Assembly (NCBI RefSeq): GCF_024199905.1
Contig: NZ_JANAFB010000009.1
Span: forward strand, 27,034 to 91,033
Direction of reading: 5' to 3'
Source: Rothia santali
GTDB lineage: Bacteria; Actinomycetota; Actinomycetes; Actinomycetales; Micrococcaceae
Length of the DNA: 64,000 bases
Shown: positions 17,795 through 28,032 of the stretch, in pieces
How the letters are laid out: the number at the start of each line of letters is the position of its first letter
How positions within the stretch are numbered: position 1 is the stretch's first letter
The notes under the pieces: model-generated
Seen by the model: the letters and a program-made list of their open reading frames with translations, nothing else
Database searches by the model: none
What the model was told of the DNA's origin: nothing
Position numbers and translations under genes: made by a program

Positions 17795-18459
17795 TGGAGC
17801 TGCTGATCGACGTCCTCACGGGGATCTGCCTGATCGTGGGCTGCCTCATGTCCCTCGGCGCGGCCTTCGGTATCGTGCGGTTCCCCGACGTCCTGGCGCG
17901 CCTGCACGCGGGCGCCAAGCCGCAGGTCTTCGGCCTGTTCATGCTGCTGGCGGGGATCGCGCTGGCCGCGCGCTCGTGGACCGTGCTCGCGCTGCTGAGC
18001 CTCATCTGGATCCTGCAGATCCTCGCGATCCCGGTCTCCTCGCACATGGTGGGGCGCTCCGGGTTCCGGAACAAGCACTTCCAGCCCGACTACCTCTCCC
18101 AGGACGACCTGGCGGAGCTCGTGGATCGGATGAACCGGGAGAGCCCGGAGGAGGACCCGGAGACCGAGCCCCAGCCGGGCCGCGGGGCCCAGGCCGCCGA
18201 CGACTACAGCGCGCGGGAGACCCCCACCTTGATCAGCGTGCCGACGAGACCGGTGACCAGCGACCAGATGATGATGTCGCGGATCTGCTCGTCGGGATCG
18301 TCGTTGACTGTGGGCGGCTCGTCCCCGGTGACCTTCTTCCAGCCGGCGGTGAGGATCTTGTTGGCCAGCGCGACCCCCGCGAGCGAGGCGACCGTGGAAC
18401 CGATCTTGATCATGGGATTGCTCATGTGCGTCTCCTCCGTGATGGGACCGGGCGGGTGA
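17794..18459 (+). CDS. mrpG: Mrp antiporter subunit G, with unusual 3' extension
   Basis: Residues 1-95 are a typical MnhG subunit: three helices with GAAFGIVRFPDVLARLHAGAKPQVFG. MrpG proteins usually end near residue 110-140. Here the frame stays open to 221 residues, and everything after about residue 137 is the antisense of the DUF4235 gene, so the tail may not be real protein. Either the true stop was lost (frameshift) or the two genes overlap fully. Last gene of the mrp operon. Confidence 0.8.
   Translation: MELLIDVLTGICLIVGCLMSLGAAFGIVRFPDVLARLHAGAKPQVFGLFMLLAGIALAARSWTVLALLSLIWILQILAIPVSSHMVGRSGFRNKHFQPDYLSQDDLAELVDRMNRESPEEDPETEPQPGRGAQAADDYSARETPTLISVPTRPVTSDQMMMSRICSSGSSLTVGGSSPVTFFQPAVRILLASATPASEATVEPILIMGLLMCVSSVMGPGG
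18204..18425 (-). CDS. DUF4235 small membrane protein
   Basis: The protein has 73 residues. It has an N-terminal amphipathic helix, the motif ANKILTAGWKKVTGDEPPTVNDDPDE and a C-terminal membrane helix IIIWSLVTGLVGTLIKVG, all as in the actinobacterial DUF4235 family (function unknown). A GGAGGAG Shine-Dalgarno stands 6 nt before ATG 18425, and TAGGGT farther upstream is a plausible -10. It lies entirely antisense within the extended mrpG frame. Confidence 0.85.
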   Translation of the reverse strand: MSNPMIKIGSTVASLAGVALANKILTAGWKKVTGDEPPTVNDDPDEQIRDIIIWSLVTGLVGTLIKVGVSRAL

Positions 18460-18556
18460 CCCGCGCCCGGCCGTCTGGTGCTACTCACCACCCTAGCCGC
18501 CCGGCCCGGGGATCCGCGCGGCTCGCCGAGGGATTCACGGCCCGCGAACCGTGGCG

Positions 18557-18562
18557 TAGACT
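18557..18562 (+). promoter_or_regulatory. -10 element for the TPP riboswitch transcript
   Basis: TAGACT lies about 18 bases upstream of the riboswitch. No clear -35 is seen. Confidence 0.45.
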
Positions 18563-18579
18563 GGTGCCCGTTCATCACG

Positions 18580-18660
18580 ACAGGGGAGCCCCGCACGGGG
18601 CTGAGAGTGCGCAAGCAGACCCTCGAACCTGAATCCGGCTAGCACCGGCGTAGGAAGTCG
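18580..18660 (+). ncRNA. TPP riboswitch (THI element)
   Basis: The conserved blocks are all present in order: GGGGCTGAGA, then ACCCT-GAACCTGA, then the P2/P4 arms with CCGG-CTAGC-ACCGG and GTAGG. The element binds thiamin pyrophosphate and lowers expression of the downstream genes, here the YkoE-YkoD-YkoC transporter. The leader from its 3' end to ATG 18730 is about 70 nt and could sequester the GGGAGGA ribosome site. Confidence 0.93.
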
Positions 18661-18729
18661 AGCATCTCGGGGCGATCCGCGCGAGAGCGGATGCGTCCAC
18701 CCCTCCTGAAGCATCTCTGGGAGGAACTC

Positions 18730-19374
18730 ATGAACACCACCGCCACCGCCCGCCGTTCGGCGCCCCGCCGCAGGATGTCCTGGCGCGTCATCGACATCGT
18801 CACCGCCTCGGTCCTGGCCATGGTCTGCGGCGTCGTCTTCTGGATCTGGTCCAACGCCGTGCATCCGGTGGTCGAGCTGGCCACGCTCGGCTTCCCGCCC
18901 GCGCTGGGGCTCATGGCCGGGGGCTGGCTCTTCGCCGGGATCCTCGGCGGCCTGGTCATCCGCAAGCCGGGGGCCGCGCTGTACTGCGAGCTCGTCGCGG
19001 CCGCGGTCTCGGCGCTGATGGTCACCCAGTTCGGTCCCGCCGTGCTGCTCTCGGGGCTGATCCAGGGCATCGGCGCGGAGCTGGTCTTCCTGCTGGTCGG
19101 CTACCGCCGCTTCGGCGTCGTCGTCTCGGTGCTCTCGGGCGCCTCCGCGGCGGTCTTCCTGTCCGTCAGCGAGAACATCATGTACAACTTCGCCTGGTCG
19201 CTCCAGTTCCAGCTGGTCTACGCGGCGTGCGCCGTGGTCTCGGGGATCGTGCTGGCCGGCGTCGTGCCCTGGCTCATGACGCGGGGGCTGGTGCGCACCG
19301 GGGTGCTCAACGGCGTCGCCGCCGGTCGGGACGCCCGCAGGGACCGCACCCCGCGCTCGCGGGTCGCGGCGTGA
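18730..19374 (+). CDS. ykoE: YkoE-family ECF transporter substrate-binding component
   Basis: The protein has 214 residues and six membrane helices, without signal peptide. It has the YkoE-type segments MAGGWLFAGILGGLVIRKPGAALYCELVAA and GIGAELVFLLVGYRRFG. YkoE is the S component of an energy-coupling-factor transporter; genomic studies predict hydroxymethylpyrimidine uptake, and structural work on the B. subtilis protein points to thiamin. The TPP riboswitch upstream supports either. ATG 18730 follows GGGAGGA. Its TGA overlaps the GTG of the ATPase gene. Confidence 0.88.
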   Translation: MNTTATARRSAPRRRMSWRVIDIVTASVLAMVCGVVFWIWSNAVHPVVELATLGFPPALGLMAGGWLFAGILGGLVIRKPGAALYCELVAAAVSALMVTQFGPAVLLSGLIQGIGAELVFLLVGYRRFGVVVSVLSGASAAVFLSVSENIMYNFAWSLQFQLVYAACAVVSGIVLAGVVPWLMTRGLVRTGVLNGVAAGRDARRDRTPRSRVAA

Positions 19375-21198
19375 GCCGGGCGGGGGAGGTCCACCCGGCC
19401 GGGGCCGCGGTCCGCGCCGCCGGCTTCGGGTGGCTGCACCCGGGCCGCGAGGAGCCGGCCTTCTCCGGTCTGGACCTGGAGATCCCCGCGGGGCAGCGGG
19501 TCCTGCTGCTGGGCCCGTCCGGGGCCGGGAAGTCGACGCTGCTGCACGCGCTGGCCGGGGTCCTGTCCGAGGACGACGGCGACGAGCTGATCGGCGTCGT
19601 CGAGATCGATGGGCTCCCGCCGCGCGAGGCGCGCGGGCGGGTGGGCCTGATGCAGCAGGACCCCGAGGCCTCGATCGTCATGGGCCGGGTGCTGGAGGAC
19701 CTCGCCTTCGGCCCGGAGAACCTCGGCGTCGACCCCGCGCTGATCCACGGGCGCGCGCGGGACGCCCTCGCCGCCGTCGGCTTGGACCTCGACGACGACC
19801 GCCCCACCTCGGCCCTGTCCGGCGGCCAGAAGCAGCGCCTGGGCCTGGCCGGCATCCTGGCCATGCGCCCTGGCCTGCTGCTGCTCGACGAGCCGACCGC
19901 CAACCTGGACCCGGAGGGCGTCGAGGAGGTGCGCGACGCCGTCCTGGCCGCCGCCGCGTCCAGCGGCTCGACCCTGGTGGTCGTCGAGCACCGCGTGCAG
20001 GTCTGGGCCGAGCACGTCGACCGCGTGATCGTGCTGCGCCCGGGCGGCGGCATCAGCCACGACGGCGCCCCGCGCGAGGTCCTCGCCCGGGCGCGGGAGG
20101 AGCTGATCGCGGCGGGCGTCTGGGTCCCCGGGCACGTGCCGCGGCCCCCGGCCGACGACGCAGGGGCGACCCCCGGGAGCCCCGGCGCTCCCGGCACCCC
20201 GACCGCCCCCGAGCTGCTGGCCGCTGAGGCGCTCTGCGTGACCCGCGACCCCGCCCCGCGCCGCTGGGCGCGCGCACGACGTCGTGCCGTCCGGCGGGCG
20301 GCCGAGCCGCCGTCGGTTACCACGCGCTCCGCCGCGGCGTCTTCCGCGGAGGCCGCGGTCCGTCGGCCGCCGCCCGTCCGCCGCCGCGCCGTCGTCCCCC
20401 TGGAGCCGCCCCGCCCGCATCGCGGCCGGCCCGGTGGATCTGGGGGTCGTCGCGGGCGAGCACGTCGCGATCACGGGGGCCAACGGGGCCGGCAAGTCGA
20501 CCCTGGCTCTGACGCTCGCCGGCCTGATCCCGCCCGCGGCGGGCCTGGCGGTCGCCGCCGAGGAGCTGCGGCGCGGCCGCGGTGGAGACGGCACCGGGTG
20601 GGACCCCCTGGACTGGCGCCCGGGGGAGCTCATCACCCGGATCGGGACCGTCTTCCAGGAGCCCGAGCACCAGTTCGCGCGCCCCACGGTGCGGGCCGAG
20701 CTGGAGCTCGGACCCGCCCTGGCCGCCGGTGCCCGGGGCGAGGACCCCGGCGAGGAGCCCGCCCGGATCGCGGCGTCCCTCCTGCGGCGGCTGCGGCTGG
20801 AGCACGTGGCCGAGGCCAACCCGTTCACGCTCTCCGGGGGCGAGAAGCGGCGCCTCTCGGTCGGCACGGTGCTCGCCGCGCGCCCGCGCGTGCTGGTGCT
20901 GGACGAGCCCACCTTCGGGCAGGACGCGCACACCTGGGGCGAGCTCGTGGACCTGCTGCGCGAGCTGATGGCCGAGGGGACGGCCGTGGTCTCCGTGACC
21001 CACGACCTCGACTTCATCGCGGCCCTCGGCGGGCGCCGGTTCCACCTCGGATCCCCGCGCCCCGTCCCGGACGGGCCGTCCCCGGACAGGCTGGCCCCGG
21101 ACGCCGCCGGGCCGGCCCCCGCCGACGGCTCGGCCCCGCATCCCGCCACCGGGCGGCCCGCCTCCCGGCCGGTCGCCGCGAGGGGAGGTCGGTGGTGA
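19371..21198 (+). pseudogene. ykoD: YkoD-like ECF transporter double ATPase, frame broken between domains
   Basis: The first ABC domain (19371-20250) has Walker A GPSGAGKST, Q-loop LMQQDPE, signature LSGGQKQR and Walker B LLLLDEP. The second domain (from about 20430) has Walker A GANGAGKST, signature LSGGEKRRL and Walker B VLVLDEP, but lies in a frame shifted by +1. YkoD proteins carry both domains in one chain, so a frameshift in the Arg/Pro-rich linker (about 20270-20430) is likely. It may be a sequencing error. The GTG start overlaps the ykoE stop (GTGA), and the end overlaps the ykoC start (TGATG). Confidence 0.75.
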
Positions 21199-22011
21199 TG
21201 GACGTCCTCGACTCCGCCCCCGGCGCCCGCTCGGCCCTCGGCCGGGTCAATGCCGGGACCAAGATCCTCCTCGTCGCCGTGCTGACCGCCGCGTTCCTGC
21301 TGAGCGCGGACTGGGTCACCTCCGCGACGGGGCTCCTCCTGCTCATGCTCCTCACGGCCGCGGCCGGCATGAACCCCGCCCGGCTGCTGGCCCGTCTCTG
21401 GCCGATCCTCACGGCCGCCGTGCTCGGCGGCTGGGCCACGGCGCTGCTGGCCGACAAGGCCGGCCCGGTGGTCGTGGACCTGGGCGTCACGGTCCTGACC
21501 ACGGGCTCGCTCGAGGCCGGCGTCGCCATCGCGCTGCGCAGCGCGACCCTGGCCCTCGCCTCGGTGCTGCTCCTGACCACCACCGACGCCTCGGAGATCG
21601 GCCAGGCCCTGGCCCAGACCTTCCGCCTCCCGGCGCGCTTCGTGCTCGCGGCGGTGGCGGCCCTGCGCCTGGTCGGCACCATGGTCACGGAGTGGGGCAC
21701 ACTCGCCTCGGCGCGCAGGGCCCGGGCGCTCGGCGGGGCCGCGGGCCGCGCCGCTGCGCGCGCTGACGGGCCCGTTCGCCGACGCCGGGCCGCGCGCCTT
21801 CGCGCTGATCGTCCAGGCGCTGCGCCGCGCGGCCCGGCTCTCGGTGACCATGGAGGCGCGCGGCTTCGGCTCCGGTCCCCGCACCTGGCTCGTCCGGCCG
21901 CGCTACGGTCGCGCGGACCTCCTGGCGGTGGCCCTCGGCCTCGCGGTCCCGGCGGCGGCCATCGGGGCGTCCGTGCTGAGCGGCCACTACCGGACGATCT
22001 TCGGCGGCTGA
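21198..22011 (+). pseudogene. ykoC: YkoC/CbiQ-like ECF transmembrane coupling component, frame broken
   Basis: The start encodes a CbiQ-type membrane protein: NAGTKILLVAVLTAAFLLS, several helices, and LAQTFRLPARFVLAAVAALRLV. Near 21735 the frame is lost. The expected continuation LRALTGPFADAGPRAFAL, then SVTMEARGFGSG (a conserved coupling-helix motif), runs in the +1 frame to a TGA at 22009-22011. The repaired protein would have about 270 residues. It would join YkoE to the ATPase. A sequencing error in the GC-rich stretch is possible. Confidence 0.75.
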
Positions 22012-22028
22012 GGGCGGGCGGGGGCCGG

Positions 22029-22044
22029 GTAGAGCTGGCTCTAC
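22029..22044. promoter_or_regulatory. Perfect dyad, possible operator
   Basis: GTAGAGC and GCTCTAC are separated by TG. The dyad lies about 90 bases before the ABC exporter gene. The size suits a dimeric repressor, but no regulator gene is nearby. Confidence 0.35.
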
Positions 22045-22134
22045 GGCACGGGCCATCCCCGCCCCACTGACTCCTCCCGGCCGCGGCGGCAGACTCGAGA
22101 GCGTCACTTTCTCGACCCCGTCAGGAGGACCGCC

Positions 22135-23005
<871 letters not shown>

Positions 23006-23013
<8 letters not shown>

Positions 23014-24430
23014 CGCCCTCCGCGAGCTCCTCCGCTCCCCGCGCCAGCACGCGGCGACGCTGCTGGTCGTGACCGTCGCGGCGCTGTTCGGCACGCTGCT
23101 GATCGGCGGCACCGCGATCCTGTCCAACGTCGTCCTCGCCAACGAGGCCTTCGCCGGCTCCGGCACCGTGATCGTCCTGCTGGGCCTCGTGGCGGCCGTG
23201 TTCTTCGGCATCGCGCTGTTCGTGGCCTCGCTGACGGTGAGCAACACCTTCTCGATCGTCGTCGCCGGGCGCACGGGGCGGCTGGCATTGCTGCGGCTCA
23301 TCGGCGCGAGCGCTCGCCGCCTCCGCCGCTCGATCGCCGCCGAGGGCCTCCTCGTGGGGGCGCTGGGGGCGGTGCTCGGCACGCTCGCGGGCGCGGGCCT
23401 GTGCCTGGCCGCCGCGGGCTGGGCCGAACGGGCCGGCGCCGGGGAGGGGCTGTCCGCCGGCGTCGTCAGCGGCTGGCTGATCTGGCCCGGCCTGCTGACG
23501 GCCCTCACCGCGTGGTGGGCGGCCCATGCCGGGGCGCGCCCGGTCCTGACCGTCTCGCCGCTCGAGGCGACCCGGCGCAGCGCCGAGCCGGCCCTCAAGG
23601 CCGTGCGCGCCCGCCGCGGGGTGCTGGCCCTGTCCGTCGCCGCGACCGTGGCGGGCGCGGTGCTCCTCGCGGGCGGCACGCTGCTCGGGTCGTTCACGCC
23701 GCTGGGCGTGCTGCCGGCGCTGCTCGGCGGGATCCTGTCCTTCACGGGGCTCGCGCTCGGGGCGGGCTGGGTTATGCCGGCGGTGTTCCGCGTGGCGTCG
23801 CTCCTGCTCGCGCGGGGGACCGCGGGACGGCTCGCGGCGGCCGGCATCCGCCGCCACCCGCTGCGCTCGGCGCGCACCTCGATGGGCCTGGTCATCGGAG
23901 TAACGCTGGTGGTCATGTTCGCGACGGCGGGGGAGACCTTCCGCGTCACGATGCGTCGCCTGCTCGAGGGGGCGGGCGCGGACCCCTCGGCCATGGCCGA
24001 GCTCACCCGGGGGATCGACGGCGTCCTGCTGTTCCTCTACGCGATGCTGCTCTTCTCGGTGGTCATCGCGGCCATCGGCGTCGCCAACTCGATGCGGGCC
24101 ACGATCATGCAGCGCTCGCGGGAGCTGGCCCTGCTGCGCGTCACGGGCCTGTCCCGGAGGCAGATGTGGCGGATGATCGGCGGCGAGGCGGCGCACCTGA
24201 CGGTCGCGGCCGCGCTGCTGGCGATCCCGCTGGGCGTCCTCTACGGCTGGTGCGGGGTGCTGAGCATGCTCTGGAGCCTCGCGGGCGTCGGCTTCCTCTG
24301 GCCGGCCGTGCCCTGGACGGTCCTGGCCGCGGTGGTGGCCGGCTGCGCGGCGATCACCCTCGCCGCCACGGTGCTACCGGCCCGCCGGGCCGCGGCGGTC
24401 CCGCCCGCGCGGGCGCTCGCGGTGGCCTGA
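23006..24430 (+). CDS. FtsX-like ABC transporter permease
   Basis: The protein has 474 residues. Two FtsX-type domains are visible, one near residues 60-130 and one near 330-460 (VVIAAIGVANSMRATIMQRSRELALLRVTGLSRRQM), with about eight helices. The large extracellular loop of MacB is missing, as in many actinobacterial permeases of this class. GTG 23006 overlaps the ATPase stop by 8 bases, so the two are translationally coupled. Confidence 0.88.
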
Positions 24431-24449
24431 GGCCTCGGCGCGGTCCCGT

Positions 24450-24551
24450 GCGGCCCGTCCGCTCCGGGGGCGGCTCACCCGGTCCGAGGGCGGCCCACCT
24501 GCGCAGAGGACGACCCACCCGCGCAGAGGGCGACCCGTCCGCCCGTGCCTG
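24450..24551. repeat. Degenerate GC-rich tandem repeat, about 20-nt unit
   Basis: Four to five imperfect copies of a unit like GACCCACCCGCGCAGAGGGC fill the gap between the convergent permease and aminotransferase genes. No coding sense is apparent. Confidence 0.6.
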
Positions 24552-24557
24552 CGCCCC

Positions 24558-25448
24558 TCAGCGGGACATCAGGTACCCGAGCAGCCGGTCGGTCAGCCCC
24601 CGGTCCACCGGCAGGGCCTGGTTGTTCAGGCGGGCCACCGGGGCCAGCAGCCGCACCGAGGAGGAGAGCCAGACGCCGTCGGACTCCAGCAGGTCCGCCG
24701 GGTAGAGCGGGCCGAAGCCGAGCTCCCAGCCGTCCGCGCGGGCGCCCTCGAAGATCGCCCCCTGGGTGGTGCCGGGCAGGATCCCGTGGCTGGGCTCGGG
24801 GGTCAGCAGGGTGAGGGCGTCACCGTCGCGGCGGGCGACGATGACCGAGCTCGTGGCGCCCTCCAGGATCCTGCGGTCCGAGGCGGTGAAGATCGCGTCC
24901 TGCGCCCCCAGCGAGCGGACGTGGCGCAGCACCGCCATGTTCACGGCGTAGGAGAGCGTCTTCGCGCCCGCCAGCAGCCAGGGGTAGGCGGTGTCCTCGG
25001 CCGGGTCGTGCCCGCGCGGCAGCAGCATGGCCCGGACACCGTCGCGGCGCTGGGCGATGGTGGACTCGGGCACCGCGCTCACGACGACCAGGCCGTACGG
25101 GCCCTCGGCCGGGGTGCCGCGGCTCAGCAGCAGCTTGACCGTGTGCTCGGCGCCCAGCTCGCTGGGAGTCCCCGCGGGCGCCGCGCTGAGGGCCAGCTCG
25201 ATCGCGGCCTGCCAGTCCGCGTCGTCGTACCGGGGCAGGTGCAGCAGCCGCGAGGACTGCGCGAGCCGGAGCAGGTGCAGGTCCAGCTTCCGGACCGTGA
25301 GGTCCAGCGCGAGCATGGTCTCGAAGGCGCCGTCGCCCCGGGTATAGCCCTCGTCCTCGATGCTGATGAGCGGGCCGGTGGCGTCGAGGAGGCGGGGCTG
25401 GGGCGAGGAGCGGTCGATGCGGACTACGGTGGGTGTCATAGACCTCAT
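24558..25448 (-). CDS. Aminotransferase class IV, aminodeoxychorismate-lyase-like
   Basis: The protein has 296 residues, a PLP enzyme of fold type IV. The PLP lysine is in AGAKTLSYAVNM (about residue 166). EGYTRGDGAFETM is the N-terminal motif and LEGATSSVIV the phosphate-binding region. PabC uses this fold to release p-aminobenzoate for folate; branched-chain or D-amino-acid aminotransferases are alternatives. ATG 25448 overlaps the stop of the efflux gene (ATGA); a second ATG at 25439 has GAGG close by. Confidence 0.83.
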   Translation of the reverse strand: MRSMTPTVVRIDRSSPQPRLLDATGPLISIEDEGYTRGDGAFETMLALDLTVRKLDLHLLRLAQSSRLLHLPRYDDADWQAAIELALSAAPAGTPSELGAEHTVKLLLSRGTPAEGPYGLVVVSAVPESTIAQRRDGVRAMLLPRGHDPAEDTAYPWLLAGAKTLSYAVNMAVLRHVRSLGAQDAIFTASDRRILEGATSSVIVARRDGDALTLLTPEPSHGILPGTTQGAIFEGARADGWELGFGPLYPADLLESDGVWLSSSVRLLAPVARLNNQALPVDRGLTDRLLGYLMSR

Positions 25449-26638
25449 TGTTCACCGCCGCGCGGCGTCAGGGCGAGAGCCCCGACGGCGAGCGTGGCGC
25501 AGATGAGCATCGTGAGGGACATGGGCAGCACCGCGGTCTCGCCGCCGAGCCCCACGAGCGGCGAGACGAGCGCGCCCATCCCGAACTGCAGGGACCCCAG
25601 CAGCGCCGAGGCCGAGCCGGCGACGTCGCGCCCCTCCGTGACCGCGAGCGAGGTGATGTTGCCGAAGATCAGCCCCTGCGCCGCGACGCACAGGAAGAGC
25701 AGGATCAGCGTGGGCGCCAGGCTCAGCCCCACCAGCGAGAGCACGAGGAGCCCGACGGCGCCGGTCAGCGAGACGCCCAGCCCCACCGTCGCGATCCGGC
25801 GCGGGGGCACGCGCTTGACCAGGATGCTGGAGACGATCGTGTTCCCCAGCAGCCCCACGGAGTTCATCCCGAAGACCAGCGCGAACTGCGTCGGGCTCAG
25901 CCCCAGGACGTTCTGGAGGACGTAGGTGGACCCGGAGACGTAGGCGAACAGGGTCCCGAAGGAGAGGATGAACGCGAGCACGAACCCGACGTACCGCGGG
26001 CGGCGCAGCAGGGCCAGGATGCCGCGCCCGGCCGAGGCCAGACCGCCGGGGCGGCGTCGCTCCCGGGGCAGGGTCTCCGGCGCGAGGAGCAGCACCGCCA
26101 CGGTCAGCAGCAGCGTCAGCCCGGTGAGGAACCAGAAGATGGCCCGCCAGTGCGCGAAGGCCAGCACGACGCCGCCCAGGGTCGGGGCGAGGATTGGCGC
26201 CAGCCCGTTGATCATCATCATGAAGTTCATGTAGCGCGCCGTCTGCGGGCCCGAGGTGAGGTCCGTGATCATCGAGCGCGCCAGCACCACGCCGGCCGCG
26301 CCGGAGAAGCCCATGAGGAAGCGCCCGCCGATGAGCAGCTCCGCGCCCGGGGAGAGCGCGCACCACGCGGCGCTGAGGCAGCAGACCACGGAGCCCACGA
26401 CCAGGGGCCGGCGCCGCCCCCACTGGTCGGACATCGAGCCGATGACGAACTGCCCCGCGGCCAGCCCGAGCATGAACGCGGAGAGGGTCAGCTGGATCGA
26501 CGACGCCGGGGCGGCGAGGTCCTCGGACATGGCGGGGAAGGCCGCCAGGTACATGTCGGTGGCCAGGGGCGTGACGCCGCACAGCGATCCGAGGAGGATC
26601 AGCAGCGGCAGGCTCACGCGGGCGGAGCGGTGGGGCAC
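25445..26638 (-). CDS. Bcr/CflA-family multidrug MFS transporter
   Basis: The protein has 397 residues and 12 helices. It shows the Bcr/CflA hallmarks: ATDMYLAAFPAMSEDL in helix 1, the loop motif GSMSDQWGRRRPLV, and GAAGVVLARSMITDL. These proteins are drug/H+ antiporters. The GTG start has no obvious Shine-Dalgarno. Same strand as the kinase gene 76 bases upstream and coupled to the aminotransferase downstream. Confidence 0.87.
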   Translation of the reverse strand: MPHRSARVSLPLLILLGSLCGVTPLATDMYLAAFPAMSEDLAAPASSIQLTLSAFMLGLAAGQFVIGSMSDQWGRRRPLVVGSVVCCLSAAWCALSPGAELLIGGRFLMGFSGAAGVVLARSMITDLTSGPQTARYMNFMMMINGLAPILAPTLGGVVLAFAHWRAIFWFLTGLTLLLTVAVLLLAPETLPRERRRPGGLASAGRGILALLRRPRYVGFVLAFILSFGTLFAYVSGSTYVLQNVLGLSPTQFALVFGMNSVGLLGNTIVSSILVKRVPPRRIATVGLGVSLTGAVGLLVLSLVGLSLAPTLILLFLCVAAQGLIFGNITSLAVTEGRDVAGSASALLGSLQFGMGALVSPLVGLGGETAVLPMSLTMLICATLAVGALALTPRGGEQ

Positions 26639-26713
26639 GGCGGGGTGGTCTCCAGAGGCGTGGTGCGGTGAGGGTGGGGGCGGGGCGGCCGGGAGCGGTG
26701 CGGGCGGGCCGGG

Positions 26714-27325
26714 TCAGAGCGCGAAGAGGCGCTCCTCCTGAGCGGCCCACCGGTCCCAGTGCTGCCGGTACATCTCGCCGTCCCGGCGCAGGGCGCGGTG
26801 CTTGCGCAGCGGCTCCTCGAGGTGGAGCCACACGCCGAAGTGGGGGCGGCAGCCGGGGTGCCCGGGGGCCGTCGAGCCGACGCCCTCGGTGATCAGCAGC
26901 GGCGCGGAGGCGGGGACGGTCCGCTCCCGCGGGTCGGTCCGGTCCAGCTCCCAGTCCCAGGCGTGCCAGGCGGCGTCCCGGCCCTCCCTCAGCGCGGCGA
27001 TCATCCCGGCGTAGAGCTCGACACCGTCCGCCAGCCCGTCCCAGCCGGGGTACAGCTCCTCCAGGTGGAAGACGCGGACCGCGTCGGCGCCATCGCGGGC
27101 CTCGAAGCGCTCGCGCAGGAGCGCGGCGAGGCCCGACTTCCCGGCGCCCGAGCGGCCGTCGATGGACACGATGAACGGCCCCGGCCCGGCGTGCCGGGCG
27201 CGGGCCCGGTCGATGCCGCGCATCAGGTCGGCGACGTCCGCTTCGGAGATGCGCTGGGAGGGGATGACCCACACGACCGGGTGGCCCGAGGGCGGGTTCG
27301 GGCGCTCGAGGTGCTCGGGGATCAC
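26714..27325 (-). CDS. P-loop kinase, uridine-kinase-like
   Basis: The protein has 203 residues. Walker A is IDGRSGAGKSGL (about residues 56-67), followed by VFHLEELYPGWDGL, the substrate region typical of the actinobacterial uridine-kinase-like family, and LLITEGVG as Walker B. Substrate unknown. GTG 27325 overlaps the stop of the phosphatase gene (GTGA). Confidence 0.75.
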   Translation of the reverse strand: MIPEHLERPNPPSGHPVVWVIPSQRISEADVADLMRGIDRARARHAGPGPFIVSIDGRSGAGKSGLAALLRERFEARDGADAVRVFHLEELYPGWDGLADGVELYAGMIAALREGRDAAWHAWDWELDRTDPRERTVPASAPLLITEGVGSTAPGHPGCRPHFGVWLHLEEPLRKHRALRRDGEMYRQHWDRWAAQEERLFAL

Positions 27326-27825
27326 GCCGCGCCGCTCCGGGAGCCGGACTGCTGGGCGGCGAACTCGATGACGCCGGGCACGGCGGCGCGGATCATCTCG
27401 TACGCGGCCTCGAAGTCGCCCGGGTCGCCGTACCAGGGGTCGTAGATGCCGAGGTCGTCGTGCTCGCGGTGGGCGACGGCCGGGTCGAACTCGCGCAGGA
27501 GCCGGATCTTGCCGGTCTGCGCCTCGTCGGCCATGCGGCGCAGGGCCCGGTCGTGGTCGACGTCCAGGGCCAGCACGAGGTCGGCGTCGGCCAGCTCTGC
27601 GGCCTCGAACTGCCGTGCCGAGTGGTCGCTCGGGTCGATCCCCTCGCGCACGAGGACCGTCCGGGCCCGCGGGTCGACCGGGTTGCCGCGCTCCTCGTCG
27701 CTGATGCCCGCCGAGGAGACGACGACGCCGTCCAGCCCGGCCTCGCGCGCGGCCCGGCGGATCAGGTAGGCGGCCATGGGGGAGCGGCAGATGTTGCCGG
27801 TGCAGACGGTGATGATTCGGTACAT
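27322..27825 (-). CDS. Low-molecular-weight protein-tyrosine phosphatase
   Basis: The protein has 167 residues. The active-site loop CTGNICRS (Cys8, Arg14) is at the N-terminus, and the general-acid motif DPWYG lies near residue 130. It hydrolyses phosphotyrosine in the cytoplasm. Apparently leaderless: TAGCCT lies 6 nt before the ATG. First gene of a four-gene minus-strand run. Confidence 0.93.
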   Translation of the reverse strand: MYRIITVCTGNICRSPMAAYLIRRAAREAGLDGVVVSSAGISDEERGNPVDPRARTVLVREGIDPSDHSARQFEAAELADADLVLALDVDHDRALRRMADEAQTGKIRLLREFDPAVAHREHDDLGIYDPWYGDPGDFEAAYEMIRAAVPGVIEFAAQQSGSRSGAA

Positions 27826-27831
27826 GACTCC

Positions 27832-27837
27832 AGGCTA
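27832..27837 (-). promoter_or_regulatory. -10 element of leaderless phosphatase gene
   Basis: TAGCCT on the minus strand, 6 nt before ATG 27825. Confidence 0.5.
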
Positions 27838-28032
27838 CTCAACCGCGCCCGCGGCCGTCCCGCGCGGCCGCCCTTCCTCCCCGGGAAATTTTCGTCCACG
27901 ACGGGTGGCGCCGCCGCGGGATTCGGCGGAGGATCGGTGATGACGGTTCGCTCCGGCGCGGGCGAGGGCCCGGGTGCTCACGGCGAACCGCCGCACGGCG
28001 CCCGTGCCATCGAACGAGAGTCAGGACCCGCC

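Noticed and set aside
24450..24551. CRISPR array
   Set aside because: The units are contiguous, degenerate and have no unique spacers.
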